Origin: Rapana venosa | Lineage: Eukaryota > Mollusca > Gastropoda > Neogastropoda > Muricidae | DNA: 64,000 nt | Direction of reading: 5' to 3' | NCBI GenBank assembly: GCA_028751875.1 | Contig: CM054135.1 | Location: 55,867,962-55,931,961 of the forward strand | Shown: one piece after another, positions 49,666 through 61,559 of the stretch | How the letters are laid out: each line of letters opens with the position of its first letter | Numbering within the stretch: the first letter of the stretch is position 1 | The notes under the pieces: generated by a model | Seen by the model: only the letters and a program-made list of their open reading frames with translations | What the model was told of the DNA's origin: nothing | The model's database searches: none | Program-made: the position numbers and the translations under genes

Positions 49666-50528
49666 AATCTTTTGTCTCCTTCCGGTGACAGGATCACAGA
49701 CAGAGCTATAGATCCCACTCATCCATCATTTTTAGAAAACAGGTTCACAAGTCAGGTACGAACAGACAGCAAGTTGTAGACCTGCGTTGAAACACAACCA
49801 CTGAATTCACACCATCGAAAGTGTCAAACAAAAAATGAGCTAGGGGTGGGGGAAGAGAGGATAGAACTTTTTAAAAATTTTATATTACAGGACAGGTAAG
49901 TGTATCCTTGTATGCTTTTCGGGCTGAAAGTTGACAGTTGCCGATAACCAGTGTGTATCTTGTCCACAACGTAAACTGCAAACCGTCCCCCCCCCCCCCC
50001 CCCCCCCCCAATCCCCTTTTTTCCTCATCGCTGTTGTTTTTGGCACAGGTACAGGTTTGTGCAGATAACTGGGATCAGCACTCTGATGCAAACTGGGTTA
50101 CTTTCTTTTACACGCGCAGCTCGATCTTTGCTAACGCGCATGCAGTAGCACATGTACGGGCATGCTTATCACTTGCGCGTGGGCAAAAACGCACACATTT
50201 TAAAAACAAACACCACCACCCCACCCCATTTACTCAATACCCGCATCCCATGCTATGGCCATGGCCTAGGCCTATCAGTTATTTTCCTTTGATGTCCAGA
50301 ATGTTTACACGAACTCGCTAGGTTCTAAATCGTTGTTGACTGAGTTGAACTCTGTATAATTATATATACAATCATTATTGTATTGCTGCAGGTTGTCCGT
50401 TCATGGCTAGGTTTACCGATCGATTTCTCAGTCAACATTGTAAATTGTGTTAGTACAATAGTAGTTTCTGAGGAAGAGGGCTACAGAAATATAGATCTAC
50501 CTTGTCGACCAACTGATTTCTAGGAAAG

Positions 50529-50562
<34 letters not shown>

Positions 50563-50836
50563 CTTTCTCGATCTCTTGTTGGTGATGGCCCTAGTGGGTT
50601 TTTTTTTGTTTGGGTGTTTTGTTTATTGGGTTTTTTGTTTGTTTTGTGTGTGTGTGTGTGTGTATTGTTGGGTTTTATGTGTGTGTGTTGTTGGTTGTTG
50701 GTTTTTTTTGTTTGTTTGTTTTTTGGGGGGTGGGGTGTCTTTTGATAGTCCCTAATCAGGTCAAGGGCCAGATAAAAAAAAAAGTGTATTCAAAATACTG
50801 ATTGATTCATTCATTCTTCTTTGCTCTCCTAGTCTC

Positions 50837-50888
<52 letters not shown>

Positions 50889-51296
50889 ACACACAACACC
50901 ACACACACACACACACACAGGTGTAATCTAAATACCAATAAAATACTGTCTGCGTCAGTCCCTCAATCAGTCAATGTCACTGTCAGTCTCTTTCTCAGTC
51001 TCTGTCTCGGCCTCTCTCTCTGTCTTGTATTTCTAGTTTCTGTTAACTTATGCAGGAATGTATAGCATGCCTAGAGTGAACTTTAAAAAAGTATGTATTT
51101 TAAGTTTCGCCCTTAGGGCACACACTTCTTTGACATTCATTCAGCAACACAGTAGAAAGTGTCAGTGGTGCGTTGTGTATTTTTCTTCCCAGAGTGAGAG
51201 TGTGTGTGTGTGTTTTGTGCCTGACATTGTTGTGTCAGTGTGTCAAAGTACATGTATACAATGTGTACAATCTTTCAGCCAGGTGGTGTGTGTGTT

Positions 51297-51609
51297 CTTA
51301 TTCTTTTATATTGAGGATACTGGAATAAGCACTCATGTGCTTTTTTACATCCAGTCCTTGTGTGTATGCAGTTTTGTAAATTTTGATCCCACTGGCACAC
51401 AATGGCCTATTCTTTTGAAAAGCAGAACAGGATTTAGCATGTGCACAAGATTTACACGCGGGACCTCATTTTATAGTTTCATCTGAAGGACTTTTGGGGA
51501 GAGTGGAGTCTGCACTGATGTTGACCCCAGGGGAAAAATCCCTTTGAACGGGATTTTACCCGGGTCATCAGATTGCAAGCGCAGTGTTCTAACCACTAGG
51601 CTATCCTAT
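51297..51609 (-). repeat. SINE-A, full length
   Basis: Reversed tail, body and head in order; the head end reads ctaaccactaggctatccta on the plus strand. Confidence 0.8.
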
Positions 51610-52060
51610 CTCTCCCCCCTGTCTGTCTGTCTGTCTGTGTGTTCTGTCTGTCTGTCGCAGTATCTGCTGTCTGTCTCTGTCTCTCTCTTGTGTTTGTGTG
51701 TGCATGCATGTATGTGTGTGTGTGTTATGTTTTGTTATATTGTCAGTTGCAAACTGTGTCTGCTTTGCAGTTAGTTCATTACTCACACATACACTGTAGT
51801 TACAGGAAGATTAACAAGTTTCACAGTATAACAAACGCTGAGTATAGCTTTGTTTGAGTGGAAACAACAAAGGAAGGATACATGTATGTATGTGTATTCG
51901 GAAACTTTCCTTGTTTTCAGTTTTGATTGTGATACATAATGATATTGTTATTTTTTCTGGGTTAGAGGTCCGATACAATCTGTCAGATTTGCGACAGACA
52001 GTAAGTTTTGTACACACGTGTGTGTTAGATCTGTTTTTGTCTCTATTTCTGCTCTGTCTG

Positions 52061-52061
<1 letters not shown>

Positions 52062-52129
<68 letters not shown>

Positions 52130-52312
52130 TTCTCTCTCTCTCTCCCTCCTTTTATCTCTCTCTCTCTCTCCTTTTATCTCTCTTTCTCTCTCTCTCTTTC
52201 TCTCTCTCTCGCTCTCATACACATGCATGTACATATACCTTTCTACCCCCCCCCCCCCCCCCCCCCCCCCCTCTTCACTCTCTGTACACACACATGCACA
52301 CACACCATTTCT

Positions 52313-52357
<45 letters not shown>

Positions 52358-52498
52358 TGCTCTCATACACATGCATGTATACCTTTCTCCCCCCTCTCCC
52401 TCTCTGTACACACACGCACGCACACACACACACACACACACAATGCAAATGCATGCGTACACACACGTGCTTGCACACACACCTCTCTGTCTCTCTCT

Positions 52499-52552
<54 letters not shown>

Positions 52553-52555
52553 CAC
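52062..52555. repeat. CT, poly-C and CA array cluster
   Basis: CT 52062-52218, poly-C 52247-52271, CT 52310-52353, CA 52405-52442 and 52498-52552. Confidence 0.95.
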
Positions 52556-53425
52556 TCCACACACAAAGATATCATGCAGACAAATTTCAACCTATGTATT
52601 GTGTAGGAGCCCGCCATTTTCTGTGTTTGCAAGGGGGAAAAGAGAAAAGTGAGCAGCACTGTTTCTGATTACAGGGATGATAGGAGGTGAGGATTTGTGA
52701 CTTTGGGTGTGCGCCAGCCAGCCAGCCAGCCAGCCAACTAACCTTACCCCCCTCCCATCACTAGAGTATGGGAAAGGATAAAGGTGAGAGATTAACTATT
52801 ACCATACCTACAGTCTGTTCTTTTCATGGTGTGGTTTTTTGTGTGTTTTTGTTGTGTTGGGGTTGTTTGTTGTTTTTTGTGTGGTTTATTTTTTTTTTGG
52901 GGGGGGGGGGGGGTGGTGGTTAGTCAGACTTTCTTTTTTAGATGGTGGTTTCTGTGTCAAGCTTTAGTGAGTTGAGACAGACAGACAGAGTGGGTGGGTG
53001 GGTGGTGGGAGATGCATGGTGTGTGTGTGTAAGAGAGAGAGAGTGATACACTAGCAAGTGTATACATGTATGTATGCATGAACATTTGTTGAAGTATGGT
53101 TTGTAGAACTTAAGCATTTAGGGCTTAGATTTAGAATTAAGCGAAAAAATGTGTTGTGATTCTTCTTCTTCGAGGTTCCTTTTCTTCTCCTTTTCCTTCA
53201 TGGACTTCTCCTAGTTTTATGATGGTAATATTTTACTATTAATGCAGAAGTAGTAGTGGAGGAAAACCAGTGTAGGTAACCACTTACAACTTCTCCATCA
53301 TTTTTAAGAATGATTTTCAAAGATTCATTTTTTTTTTTAAAAAGGGGGAAAAAAGGAATACTAGAAAATAGAATCTTTCATTGACAGCATTTTTAGGCAT
53401 TTTTTGTGTAAGAACCATGCCTTTG

Positions 53426-53480
53426 GCCTGACCTGACTCGTGTTTCGGCTCCTGGATGAGCCTTCATCAGAGGTCCTGGC
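53426..53480 (-). ncRNA. Candidate type I hammerhead ribozyme
   Basis: On the minus strand, CTGATGA (53470-53464) is followed by one extra A, a 5-bp stem GGCTC/GAGCC with loop ATCCAG, then GAAA (53446-53443). Next comes a 2-bp stem III (AC/GT) closed by loop ACGA, then the cleavage triplet GTC. The flanking strands ACCT and AGGT pair as stem I next to the core, with an internal loop (AGG opposite CA) and an outer GCC/GGC pairing. All invariant core bases of the hammerhead fold are present in the right order for a type I permutation. Cleavage would fall between 53435 and 53434. The extra A after CTGATGA departs from the canonical core. Such motifs occur in Penelope-like elements and retrozymes of animals. 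Confidence 0.6.
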
Positions 53481-53587
53481 GGTGATTGAAGCTTCATCTG
53501 CTGTGGTACCTTACAGCAAGACACTTTCCATAATTTAGAAGTGTCAAAAAAAAAAGAAGTGTCAGTTGTATTCACAAGAATATTTTA

Positions 53588-54113
53588 CTTCTACTACTAC
53601 TACTACTCGTCCTCCCTCCTCCTCCTACTACTACTACTGCTAGTACTACTACTACTACTATCATCACACCACTACTACTACTAGTACTTTACCACCACGA
53701 CCACTACTATGACTACTACTGTACTAGTACTACAAAAAAAGTACAATTTCTGCTACCATTTCTACAACTTAGAACTACCATTACTACTTCTTGTACTATT
53801 TGTACTTCTTCTGAAGAACTGTAGTATTTCAGTATTTGTATAATTTAGGTATTCACTTTTAAGTCTCTGCTGATTTCTCTGTGTGAAATTTGGGTTGTTC
53901 TCCCTGGGCAAAGTGTTGCTACAAGAACAGCACTTCCCTTTATAATATAATTTTTATCTTTCTGTCTGCTTGCATATAAAAATGTGTTTCCCTATCTTCC
54001 CAAGCACTTTGATTTGGGTTTTTTACAAGATATAGCGCTAAATAAATTCCATTTATTATTAGTAGTATTATCTTCTACAACTGCAACTGAGCACTTCTAC
54101 CACCACCACCACC

Positions 54114-54144
<31 letters not shown>

Positions 54145-54232
54145 GTACTACTGCTACTAGTACTACTGCTACTAGTACTACTTCTAGATACTACTACTAC
54201 TATGACTACTACTACTACTACTTCTACTACTT
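53588..54232. repeat. (CTA)n arrays
   Basis: CTA-type triplets 53588-53735 and 54095-54232, upstream of gene 2 exon a. Confidence 0.9.
53870..54065 (+). repeat. SINE-C body and tail fragment
   Basis: gttgttctccctgggcaaag (SINE-C body), then the tail agcgctaaataaattcc and an ATT/AGT run. Confidence 0.6.
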
Positions 54233-54530
54233 CCTTCGGATGAGACTATAAACCGAGGCCCCGTGTGCGAACGCATGCAGAACATCTTGTGCACGCGTTA
54301 AATCCTGTTCCGCTTTTCGAAAGAGTAGGCCATTGTGTGCTGGTGGGAACAGATGACAAAATTGACAAAACCGCATACACACGGGGACTGGATGTTAAAA
54401 AAAAAGCACATGGGTGCTTATTCCATTATCCTTGATATAAAAAAATATTTTTTAAAAATCTGAGCGCTTTGATTCGTTTCTTTACAAGATTCAGCGCTAT
54501 ATAAATTCCATACATTAGTAGTAGTAGTAG
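54232..54530 (+). repeat. SINE-A body with SINE-B/C tail
   Basis: ccttcggatgagactataaa through the gagtaggccattgtgtgc core and the agcacatgggtgcttattcc tail, followed by agcgctatataaattccata and AGT repeats. It ends 65 bp before the first gene 2 exon. Confidence 0.8.
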
Positions 54531-54595
54531 TTACTACAACCATCACCACCACTTCTGCGTCTTGTATTGCTCGTGTGTGTGGTCCCCTGGCAGAG

Positions 54596-54799
54596 ATGTC
54601 GAAAGAGGAGCTGGCCCAGGAGAACGAGCGCCTGACGAGGGAGGTGCACCGGGTGCAGACAGGCTTGGAGGAGGTGCAGAATGCCCTGAAGAAGACGGCC
54701 GAGGCCTATGAACAGTCCAAGGCTGCCTTCTCCGTCTCGCGCTACAGCCACCTCAAGGACATCATCAAAGAGCTCATCTCGGAGGAATTTTTGAGAAAG
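54596..54799 (+). CDS. Gene 2 exon a: N-terminal charged coiled-coil repeat
   Basis: The island follows an acceptor (tcccctggcag). ATG lies two bases inside the exon, and 68 codons run in frame to a gtgggc donor after AAG. The residues are strongly helical and charged (KEELAQENERLTREVHR) and end in SRYSHLKDIIKELISEEFL. I take this ATG as the start because it sits right after the splice site in a good context (cagagATGt), implying a noncoding 5' exon upstream that I cannot locate; coding sequence upstream is not excluded. GC content and codon use differ sharply from the flanks. Product family not recognised. Residues 10-58 match residues 151-199 of the same protein without gaps. Confidence 0.8.
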
Positions 54800-55463
54800 G
54801 TGGGCGGCAGGGGTGGAGAGGTGTTCAGGAGATGGGGATGTTTGTGAATGTAACATTTTTCTGTTCTGACCCTCTTCTTCTGTGATCAATGCTCCTGTGT
54901 CCTGCTGCTCCTATGCTGCTCATTCCAATCTCACTACTCAAGCCATACAGACAGAGACACACACACACTCATGCACACACACATGCACACACACGTGGAC
55001 AAAGTGTGCAATACATTTACTCTTTACTTTGCATATATGTATGTACGCTTGTGTGTGTGTGTGTGTTCATGACATTTTATTTGAAGTCATTTTGGAATGA
55101 TTTAACCAATATGAAATATAGCTTTTTGTGTCTTCGAGATTTTTGATGCGTATCAGTCTGCCTGTCAGTATTGTGATTGCCCTTCATGGGATGATTAAAG
55201 TGTTTTTGACTTGACTTGACTTGACTTGACGCACTCACTCACTCACACAGACACACACACTCACACACACACACTCTCTCTCTCTCTCTCACACACACAA
55301 CTCACTGACACAGAAATGAGGTGTACAATGTACACACTCCTATAAAAGTTTATCTTGAACTGGTTTGTGAATACTCAGCAGACCTTTCAACTGTACACTG
55401 TGTGAAGAACCCAAGGAATAATCCACAGTATAATAAACTCGCGCACGCCACTCTGTCACCCAG

Positions 55464-55671
55464 GTGCACTCGCTGACGGAGAACGGGCAGGGAGGGGTGG
55501 CAACTCTGATGCGGCGGGCGCAGGAGCTGGCCACCAATCAGAACGCAGCAGCAGCGTCGGAGGCGAAGGAACAGGCGCCAGCCTCCGCCCCCAAAAGCGG
55601 AGGAGGCAGACTGTCCGGGCTCTTCAAGAAAATCAAACAGGCCACCGGCTTTTCTGACAGTGACCCCCGGG
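55464..55671 (+). CDS. Gene 2 exon b: Ala/Gly-rich linker with basic patch
   Basis: An acceptor (gtcacccag) is followed by 69 codons plus one base and a gtaagg donor. The phase matches exon a exactly (phase 0) and exon c (phase 1). The segment begins VHSLTENGQGGVATLMRRAQ, passes through a low-complexity Ala/Ser/Pro/Lys stretch, and has an amphipathic basic segment GRLSGLFKKIKQATGF. It looks like a flexible linker between the two copies of the coiled-coil motif. The GLFKKIKQ patch could be a protein- or membrane-contact helix; that is inference only. No recognised domain. Confidence 0.78.
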
Positions 55672-55796
55672 GTAAGGGAATGCCTTAGTAGTGATATCTA
55701 TGCTCTGACTGGTAGTAGTAGTAGTAGTAGTGATGGCAGCAGTGATGGTAATAGTGGTTGTATGCTGGCAGTACTAGTATTTATTTAATATTTTTT

Positions 55797-56142
55797 TACG
55801 ATTTATTCTTTTATTTTGAGGAAAATGGAATAAGCTTATGTGCTTTTTTACATTTAATCCATGTGTGTATGCAGTTTTGTCAATTTTGTCTTCTGTTCCC
55901 ACCGGTTCACAATGACCTACTCTTCTGAAAAGCAGGACGGGTTTAAATGTGTGCACAAGACGTTCTGCATGCATTTGCACATGGGACCTCGGTTTATAGT
56001 CTCATCCGAAGAACTTCTGGGGAGAGTGGAGTCGGCACTGATGTTAACTCCAGAGGAAAAATCCTCTTGAATGAGATTCAAACCTGGGTCAGCAGATCAC
56101 AAATGCATCACTCTAACCATTAGGTTATCCCATCCCCTAGTA
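55797..56142 (-). repeat. SINE-A, full length, in intron of gene 2
   Basis: Reversed tail, body and head; the plus strand ends ctaaccattaggttatccca. It lies antisense within the intron between exons b and c. Confidence 0.8.
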
Positions 56143-56144
56143 GT

Positions 56145-56493
56145 AGACTTATAGTAGTAGGAGAGGGGAGGAGAAGGGGGAATAACAGTAATTGTAGTGG
56201 TGGTAATATGAGAAACAGTAGCAGCTGCAGCAGTAATTGTAGTGGTGGTTGTGGTAATAATAGTAGTTGTATGCTGGAAGTATTAGTAGACTAATAGTAG
56301 TAGGAGAGGGGAGGAGAAGGGGAAATAATAGCAGTAGTATTTAATTAGTTTTATATATATATATATATATACTAGTAATATGAGAAACAGTGGCAGCATC
56401 AGCAGCATTGTAGTTATAGTACAAATAATATTATGAGAAACAGTGTAACAGCAGCAGTAGTGGTGGTTGTGGTGGTAATAGTGGTTGTATTGC

Positions 56494-56527
<34 letters not shown>

Positions 56528-56960
56528 CTAATAGAAGTAGTAGGAGAAGGAGGAATAGTAGCAGGTGTAGTAGTAGTAATAGCAGTAAAAGTATAAGCAG
56601 CGGCAGAAGTGGTTGTGGTGGTGATGATAATGGTTGTATTACTAGAAGTAGTAGTAGTAGCCTGATAGAAGTAGGACGAGGAGAAGGAGGAATAGTAATA
56701 GTTGTAGTAATAGCAGTTATAGTATTACTATTAGCAGTGGCAGCAGCAGCAGTTGTGGTAATGGTTGTATTGCTGTAGTGATAGTAGAAGCCTAATACTA
56801 GGAGAAGAAAGATTTGGAGGAGGAATAGTGGTCATTGCAGTACTAATAATGGGAAGAAGGAGCAGCAGCAATTGTGATATTATTAGCTCTAGTGATGGTG
56901 ATGGTGATAGTGGTTGTAAATCTGAAAGTGGTGGCAGAAGCCAAATAGGAGGAAAAGCAA
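56145..56960. repeat. AGT/AGC-rich degenerate triplet region
   Basis: Interrupted agtagtagt and agcagcag runs with repeated blocks (gtaggagaggggaggagaag twice), in the intron of gene 2. Confidence 0.8.
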
Positions 56961-57511
56961 TAGAAGTAGCAAGGAAAAAAGTTTCCAGTATTGTAGTTTT
57001 GAAATTTAGTTTCAAAGAGCATGTTTATGCTCTCCCCCTCCTTGCTGCTTTACCACTTCTCAGTGGTGTGTGTTTGTGTTGTGTGTTTAAGAGAGAGAGT
57101 GTGTGTGTGCATGCATGCATGGACATGTGCACATGATGTATTGGATGTATTAGTAGGTAAATGCCTGTATTTGCGTATATCTATTTACATGCATGAGTGC
57201 AAGCATATGATGGACACTCATGTGCGTGTGTGTAAAAATTTCCCTGATCTTAGATTTTTTGTTCTTTCAGTTGTACCAATAATGAAATTTTGTGTAGTAC
57301 ATGTGCATTATTTGTAGTCTACTATATAAAAACAAACAGAAGTATTTTTTTGCTGTGTAATATATTTCCCATCTTGAAAGATGCAGTAGATTTGAGTCAT
57401 GTAACTGTTGTTTGCTGTTTTGAATTCTTTTTGTTAAAAAATCTCATTTCTTTTTTTTTCTTTTTTTTTTGAGCTTTCATGTATGCTTTTTATCACATTT
57501 TTACCCCCCAG

Positions 57512-57720
57512 ACGTCCGATTGCTGGACAAGGATGATATACGCCGTGATAACGAACGTAAGAAACGGGACTTGAAGCGATTGTACACACGCTGCCAGCAT
57601 GCCCTGACTGCCCTGCAGAAGCTGAACGACCGTTACCAGGCCTCCAAGAAACACGCTCCACCCAAACGCTACCAGGACCTCAAAGACATGATCAAAGACA
57701 CTTTGGCTACGAGCATTTAG
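57512..57720 (+). CDS. Gene 2 exon c: C-terminal coiled-coil repeat and stop
   Basis: The acceptor (tttttacccccag) joins exon b in phase to give DVRLLDKDDIRRDNERKKRD. The frame then continues through QKLNDRYQASK and KRYQDLKDMIKDTLATSI to TAG at 57718. The joined three-exon product is 206 residues. The pattern Y-x-x-S-K-x6-R-Y-x-x-L-K-D-x-I-K occurs here and in exon a at identical spacing. AATAAA lies at 57743-57748, 23 bases past the stop, and could serve as a polyadenylation signal. Intron b-c (1.84 kb) is full of AGT repeats and a SINE. Likely cytoplasmic: no signal peptide or membrane segment is seen. Function unknown. Confidence 0.8.
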
Positions 57721-57764
57721 ATTTGGGTGATGAAGATCTTGGAATAAAGGACGCTTGAGGTTGC

Positions 57765-58660
57765 CATCGAGAATGTTGGAAAAGGATCAACAGGATTATT
57801 GGTAAAAAAAAAAAAAGGGAAAAAAAGGCATGCAGCATTGTTGTTTAGAGTGTTGAAAAATGACTTGACAGATTGCCATTACTGGGTGTTGGATAAAGAT
57901 CTAGAGAATGTTGGGAAAGGACGTACAGGATTGTTGTTAAGAGTGTTGGAAAAAAGACGTACATGATTATTTCGTGTTGGAATAGAGCTTACAGGATTGT
58001 TGAAAAGGATGTTGGACAAAGACTTGCTGGTTTGAGTTAATTCTGTTTGTGATTTGTTGTTTTGTTTTTGTTGGGTTTTTTTGGGGGGTGCTTCCTGCTA
58101 AGGATATTGAGTTATTTGTGTTTGTGGTTTTTTGTTGTTGGTTTTTGGGGGTTGGTTGTTTTTTTGTTGTTGTTTGGGTTTTTTTGGGGGGTGCTTCCTG
58201 CTAAGGATATTGGAAAAACACTCACTTAATTGTTGATAAGGATGGTGGAAAAAAGACTTGCTGAATTGTTGATAAGGATGTTGGAAAAAAGACTTGCTGA
58301 ATTGTTGAAAAGGATGGTGGAAAAAAGACTTGCTGAATTGTTGATAAGGATGTTGGAAAAAGACTTGCTGAATTGTTGATAAGGATGTTGGAAAAAGACT
58401 TGCTGAATTGTTGATAAGGATGTTGGAAAAAGACTTGCTGAATTGTTGATAGGATGTTGGAAAAAGACTTGCTGAATTGTTGATAAGGATGTTGGAAAAA
58501 GACTTGCTGGGTTGTCGATAAGGATGTTGGAAAAGAGACTTTCTGGATTGTTGATAAAGATGTTGGGAAAATGCTCACGGGGTTTTTGATAAGGATGTTG
58601 CAAAAAAGAAAAACAAGACTGTTGGGAAAAGATTAACGGGATTTTTAGAAAACGACATTC
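57765..58660. repeat. 35-bp minisatellite starting 45 bp after the gene 2 stop
   Basis: Core copies (58220-58570) of gttgataaggatgttggaaa plus aagacttgctgaatt. More diverged copies reach back to 57765 and forward to 58660. Two copies of a T/G-rich block containing gtgcttcctgctaaggatat are inserted at about 58090 and 58190. May be part of the gene 2 3' UTR. Confidence 0.75.
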
Positions 58661-58875
58661 TAAGAACATCCTTGGCTCCTACACTGTGACATTTTGAGAA
58701 AGACTGTAATCAAAGACATCCTGGCATTGAGAGATTGTGCAGAGGTGAGAAATGGTGTTATGAAAGAGCATGCCTCCAAGACATATATACATATACAAGG
58801 TGTAAAATCAAAGTGAATCTCAAAGATGTGATCAGCGACATTCTGGCAGAGCAGATCCAGACTTCAGGTAAATGG

Positions 58876-59235
58876 AAACAGAGCATGGAATGATGTCACA
58901 TGGCATTAGTACCAGATCTCCATGTGAGTTCTCATTACAGAGCATGGAATGAGGTCACATGGCATTAGTTCCAGATCTCCATGTGATGTTCCCATTACAG
59001 AGCATGGAATGAGGTCACATGGCATTAGGACCAGTTCTCCATGTGATGTTCTCATTACAGAGCATGGATTGAGGTCACATGGCATTAGGACCAGTTCTCC
59101 TTGTGATGTTCCCATTACAGAGCATGGAATGAGGTCACATGGCATTAGGACCAGATCTCCATGCAATGTTTTCATTACAGAGCATGGAATGAGGTCACAT
59201 GGCATTAGTTCCAGATCTCCATGTGATGTTCTCAA
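58876..59235. repeat. 60-bp satellite, six copies
   Basis: Unit contains gagcatggaatgaggtcaca, tggcattag and ccagatctccatgtgatgtt. The period is exactly 60, so frames stay open on both strands. ccatgtga and tcacatgg form an inverted pair across successive units. Confidence 0.85.
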
Positions 59236-59239
59236 CCGA

Positions 59240-61060
59240 AACAGAACCAGGATCTCAAGATCTTGGCCTCAGAAGACAGAAAGACAAGGAGAGAGACTGT
59301 TGGTTGTTGTTGTAACAGAGCACAGCCCAGCCTTCAGCAAACACATTCCAAAGACTACAACGACACTGCAGCCTGTGAGAGGAGATACAGATTGTTTGGA
59401 CTTCTGTGTTTCTGCTGCTATTTGTCATAAAGAAATTAGGAGATGGTCTACTCTTTAAACTTGCATAGACTTATTTTAGTTTTAAGTTGGCGTTAATCAA
59501 GACAAGAGCAATGAAAAAGAAACTTTAAAGGTGTTCTGGTGATGTGCAGAATTCTCTGATACAATTTTTGTAATTAGCATATGCTACCACTGATGTTTCA
59601 TTAGCAGGAGTCACAGTCAAGGTTGCAGAACATTCTGAGGAGGTGTAACTGTTAGGAACAAGAAGTATCCAGGACAAATAGAATCCACAATGCAGTAATT
59701 GGACCTACCAGTTTTGCCAGGACAGTCAAGACGTACCTCCATGCTCTCTCTGATTTTCAACTGTCATGGGTTCTTTTGGCAAGCACAAGTCCATAAGCAC
59801 ACGGTTTTGAGTACTTTAGAGTCTCCTCCAAAAGACTTGACATTCAGTTTGATTTTCCCATCATACTGGGAAGAAAGGGAAAGGCTGGGAATCAAACCTA
59901 GAACCTTACGGTTTACTAGTTAGGCAGGTGAACGTCTAAATCGTCTTACCACCTTTGTTCATACTTCTGATGTAGTATACACGAAGTAGACAGAAACCAT
60001 TCAGGAACTCTTTTTTTTTCATCTCTGTTCTCTTTAGTATACCCTGGTGCCTTGGATGAACTAACCGATCAACATGAATCTAGCAGATGAAATATTGTCA
60101 TTTGACTTTATATTTTTACTCAGTACTCAAAAAAAGTTAAATGTGTTTAACAAATTGTTCGGTGCTCATGTTTTATATAATTGCTACTGTTCTGCGATAA
60201 GTAATGCTATGTATCTGACATCAGGGGATGGGATTCTCGATGATAACCTGCAATATGATGCAGCTAAGAGTACACGTGTATGAGGCATCTTTGTTCCACA
60301 GTTCTCTCATAATTTTGCTGTGCTCTTTTCTGCATGTGTGTGCATGTTTGCACATTGTGTGTGTATGTGTGTGTGCGCGTGTGTATGTGCATGCATGTGT
60401 GTGTGCATGAATAGGAACTAATGTGTTTGCATATGCTCAGATGCGTGCATACATGCATGTTTTGTTTATGTGTGTGCTTGCATGAGCAGATTTGTACACA
60501 CGTGTGTGTGTGCAAAAGGACATTTTTTTTGTTTGTGAACATGGGTTTCTTGATGTATGCTGTACGTGTAAATTTGTGTATGCACATCTGCAAAGACTAT
60601 TGGTCAGAAATGTGTCAGAAAGGTTTGCTTGTTATAAAGGGTTAAAATCTGAAGTTTGTATGTGATTTGTATATCTTCAAGTGCTTGACTAATGTTTAAA
60701 AACTCATATAATGTATATATGCGCATTTGTGTAAGTGAGTGTGAATACAAGTGCATATCATGCATGCATGCAGATTTTTCTCATGCACTTTGAAAGTGTA
60801 AGTAGAGTGAGACAGATGAAAGTAAAAACAGACACAAATGTCAGCGTAAGCTCGCCAGTCAGCATGAGCTTATATTGCTGTTAACATGCAGTTGCAGTAT
60901 GAGTCCTATAGTTAGGAGTGTTCATTGTTATACAATATTGTGTTCAGGTTCCTTTGCCTTTCAGGTACATATAACTGATCATACTGACAAGTTTTTTGAT
61001 AATAAATTGCAAACACGCATGCATGTACATGCACACACACGCATGCACACACACACACAA
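59240..61060. other. Unannotated stretch except for a SINE-B head
   Basis: Non-coding DNA with degenerate TG-rich stretches (60.3-60.6 kb). No exon seen. Confidence 0.5.
59815..59965 (-). repeat. SINE-B head fragment
   Basis: Reversed head with ctgggaatcaaacctagaac, matching the head of the copy at 9.89-10.02 kb. Confidence 0.7.
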
Positions 61061-61061
61061 A

Positions 61062-61205
61062 CAGAATTGTTCCACTTTTCGTAAGAGTAGGCCATTGTGT
61101 GCTGGTGGGAACAGATGACAGAATTTACAAAACCACATACATACGGGGACAGGATGTAAAAAAGCACATAAGCTCTTATTCCATTATCCTCGATTTAAAA
61201 GAATA
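61062..61205 (+). repeat. SINE-A 3' part
   Basis: gtaagagtaggccattgtgt through the tail and an (AAAT)-type end, preceded by CA repeat. Confidence 0.8.
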
Positions 61206-61559
61206 GATAAATAAATAAATACACACATTCTATGCTAGCAACTACGTCATGTGCACACCACATACTCAGAACCATTGACTGAGTTAACATAACAGTACAT
61301 GTGCGCACATTCAGTGCATATATATTAATATTATGTGTGATGCAAGTTTACATTTTGCCATCAGTGCAGAGATATTTGTCTTCATTACTTCCATCTGTAT
61401 TGTTAAGTGCAACTGACAACATACGGAGCAATAAAGGGAACTCAATTTATATTTTGTGTGTCATGTGAGAGAGAGAGCTAGATATAGAAGGTGTTTATAT
61501 GTGTGTTTGCAAAGGAAACTGTTTATATACTAGTTGTTGGCATCAGATTATGCCAGTAA

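Noticed and set aside
51854..52668. 250-codon frame
   Set aside because: Composed almost wholly of CT and CA microsatellite translation.
58222..58669. Repeating frames SFSNILINNSASL on the minus strand
   Set aside because: By-product of the 35-bp minisatellite; frame shifts between units.
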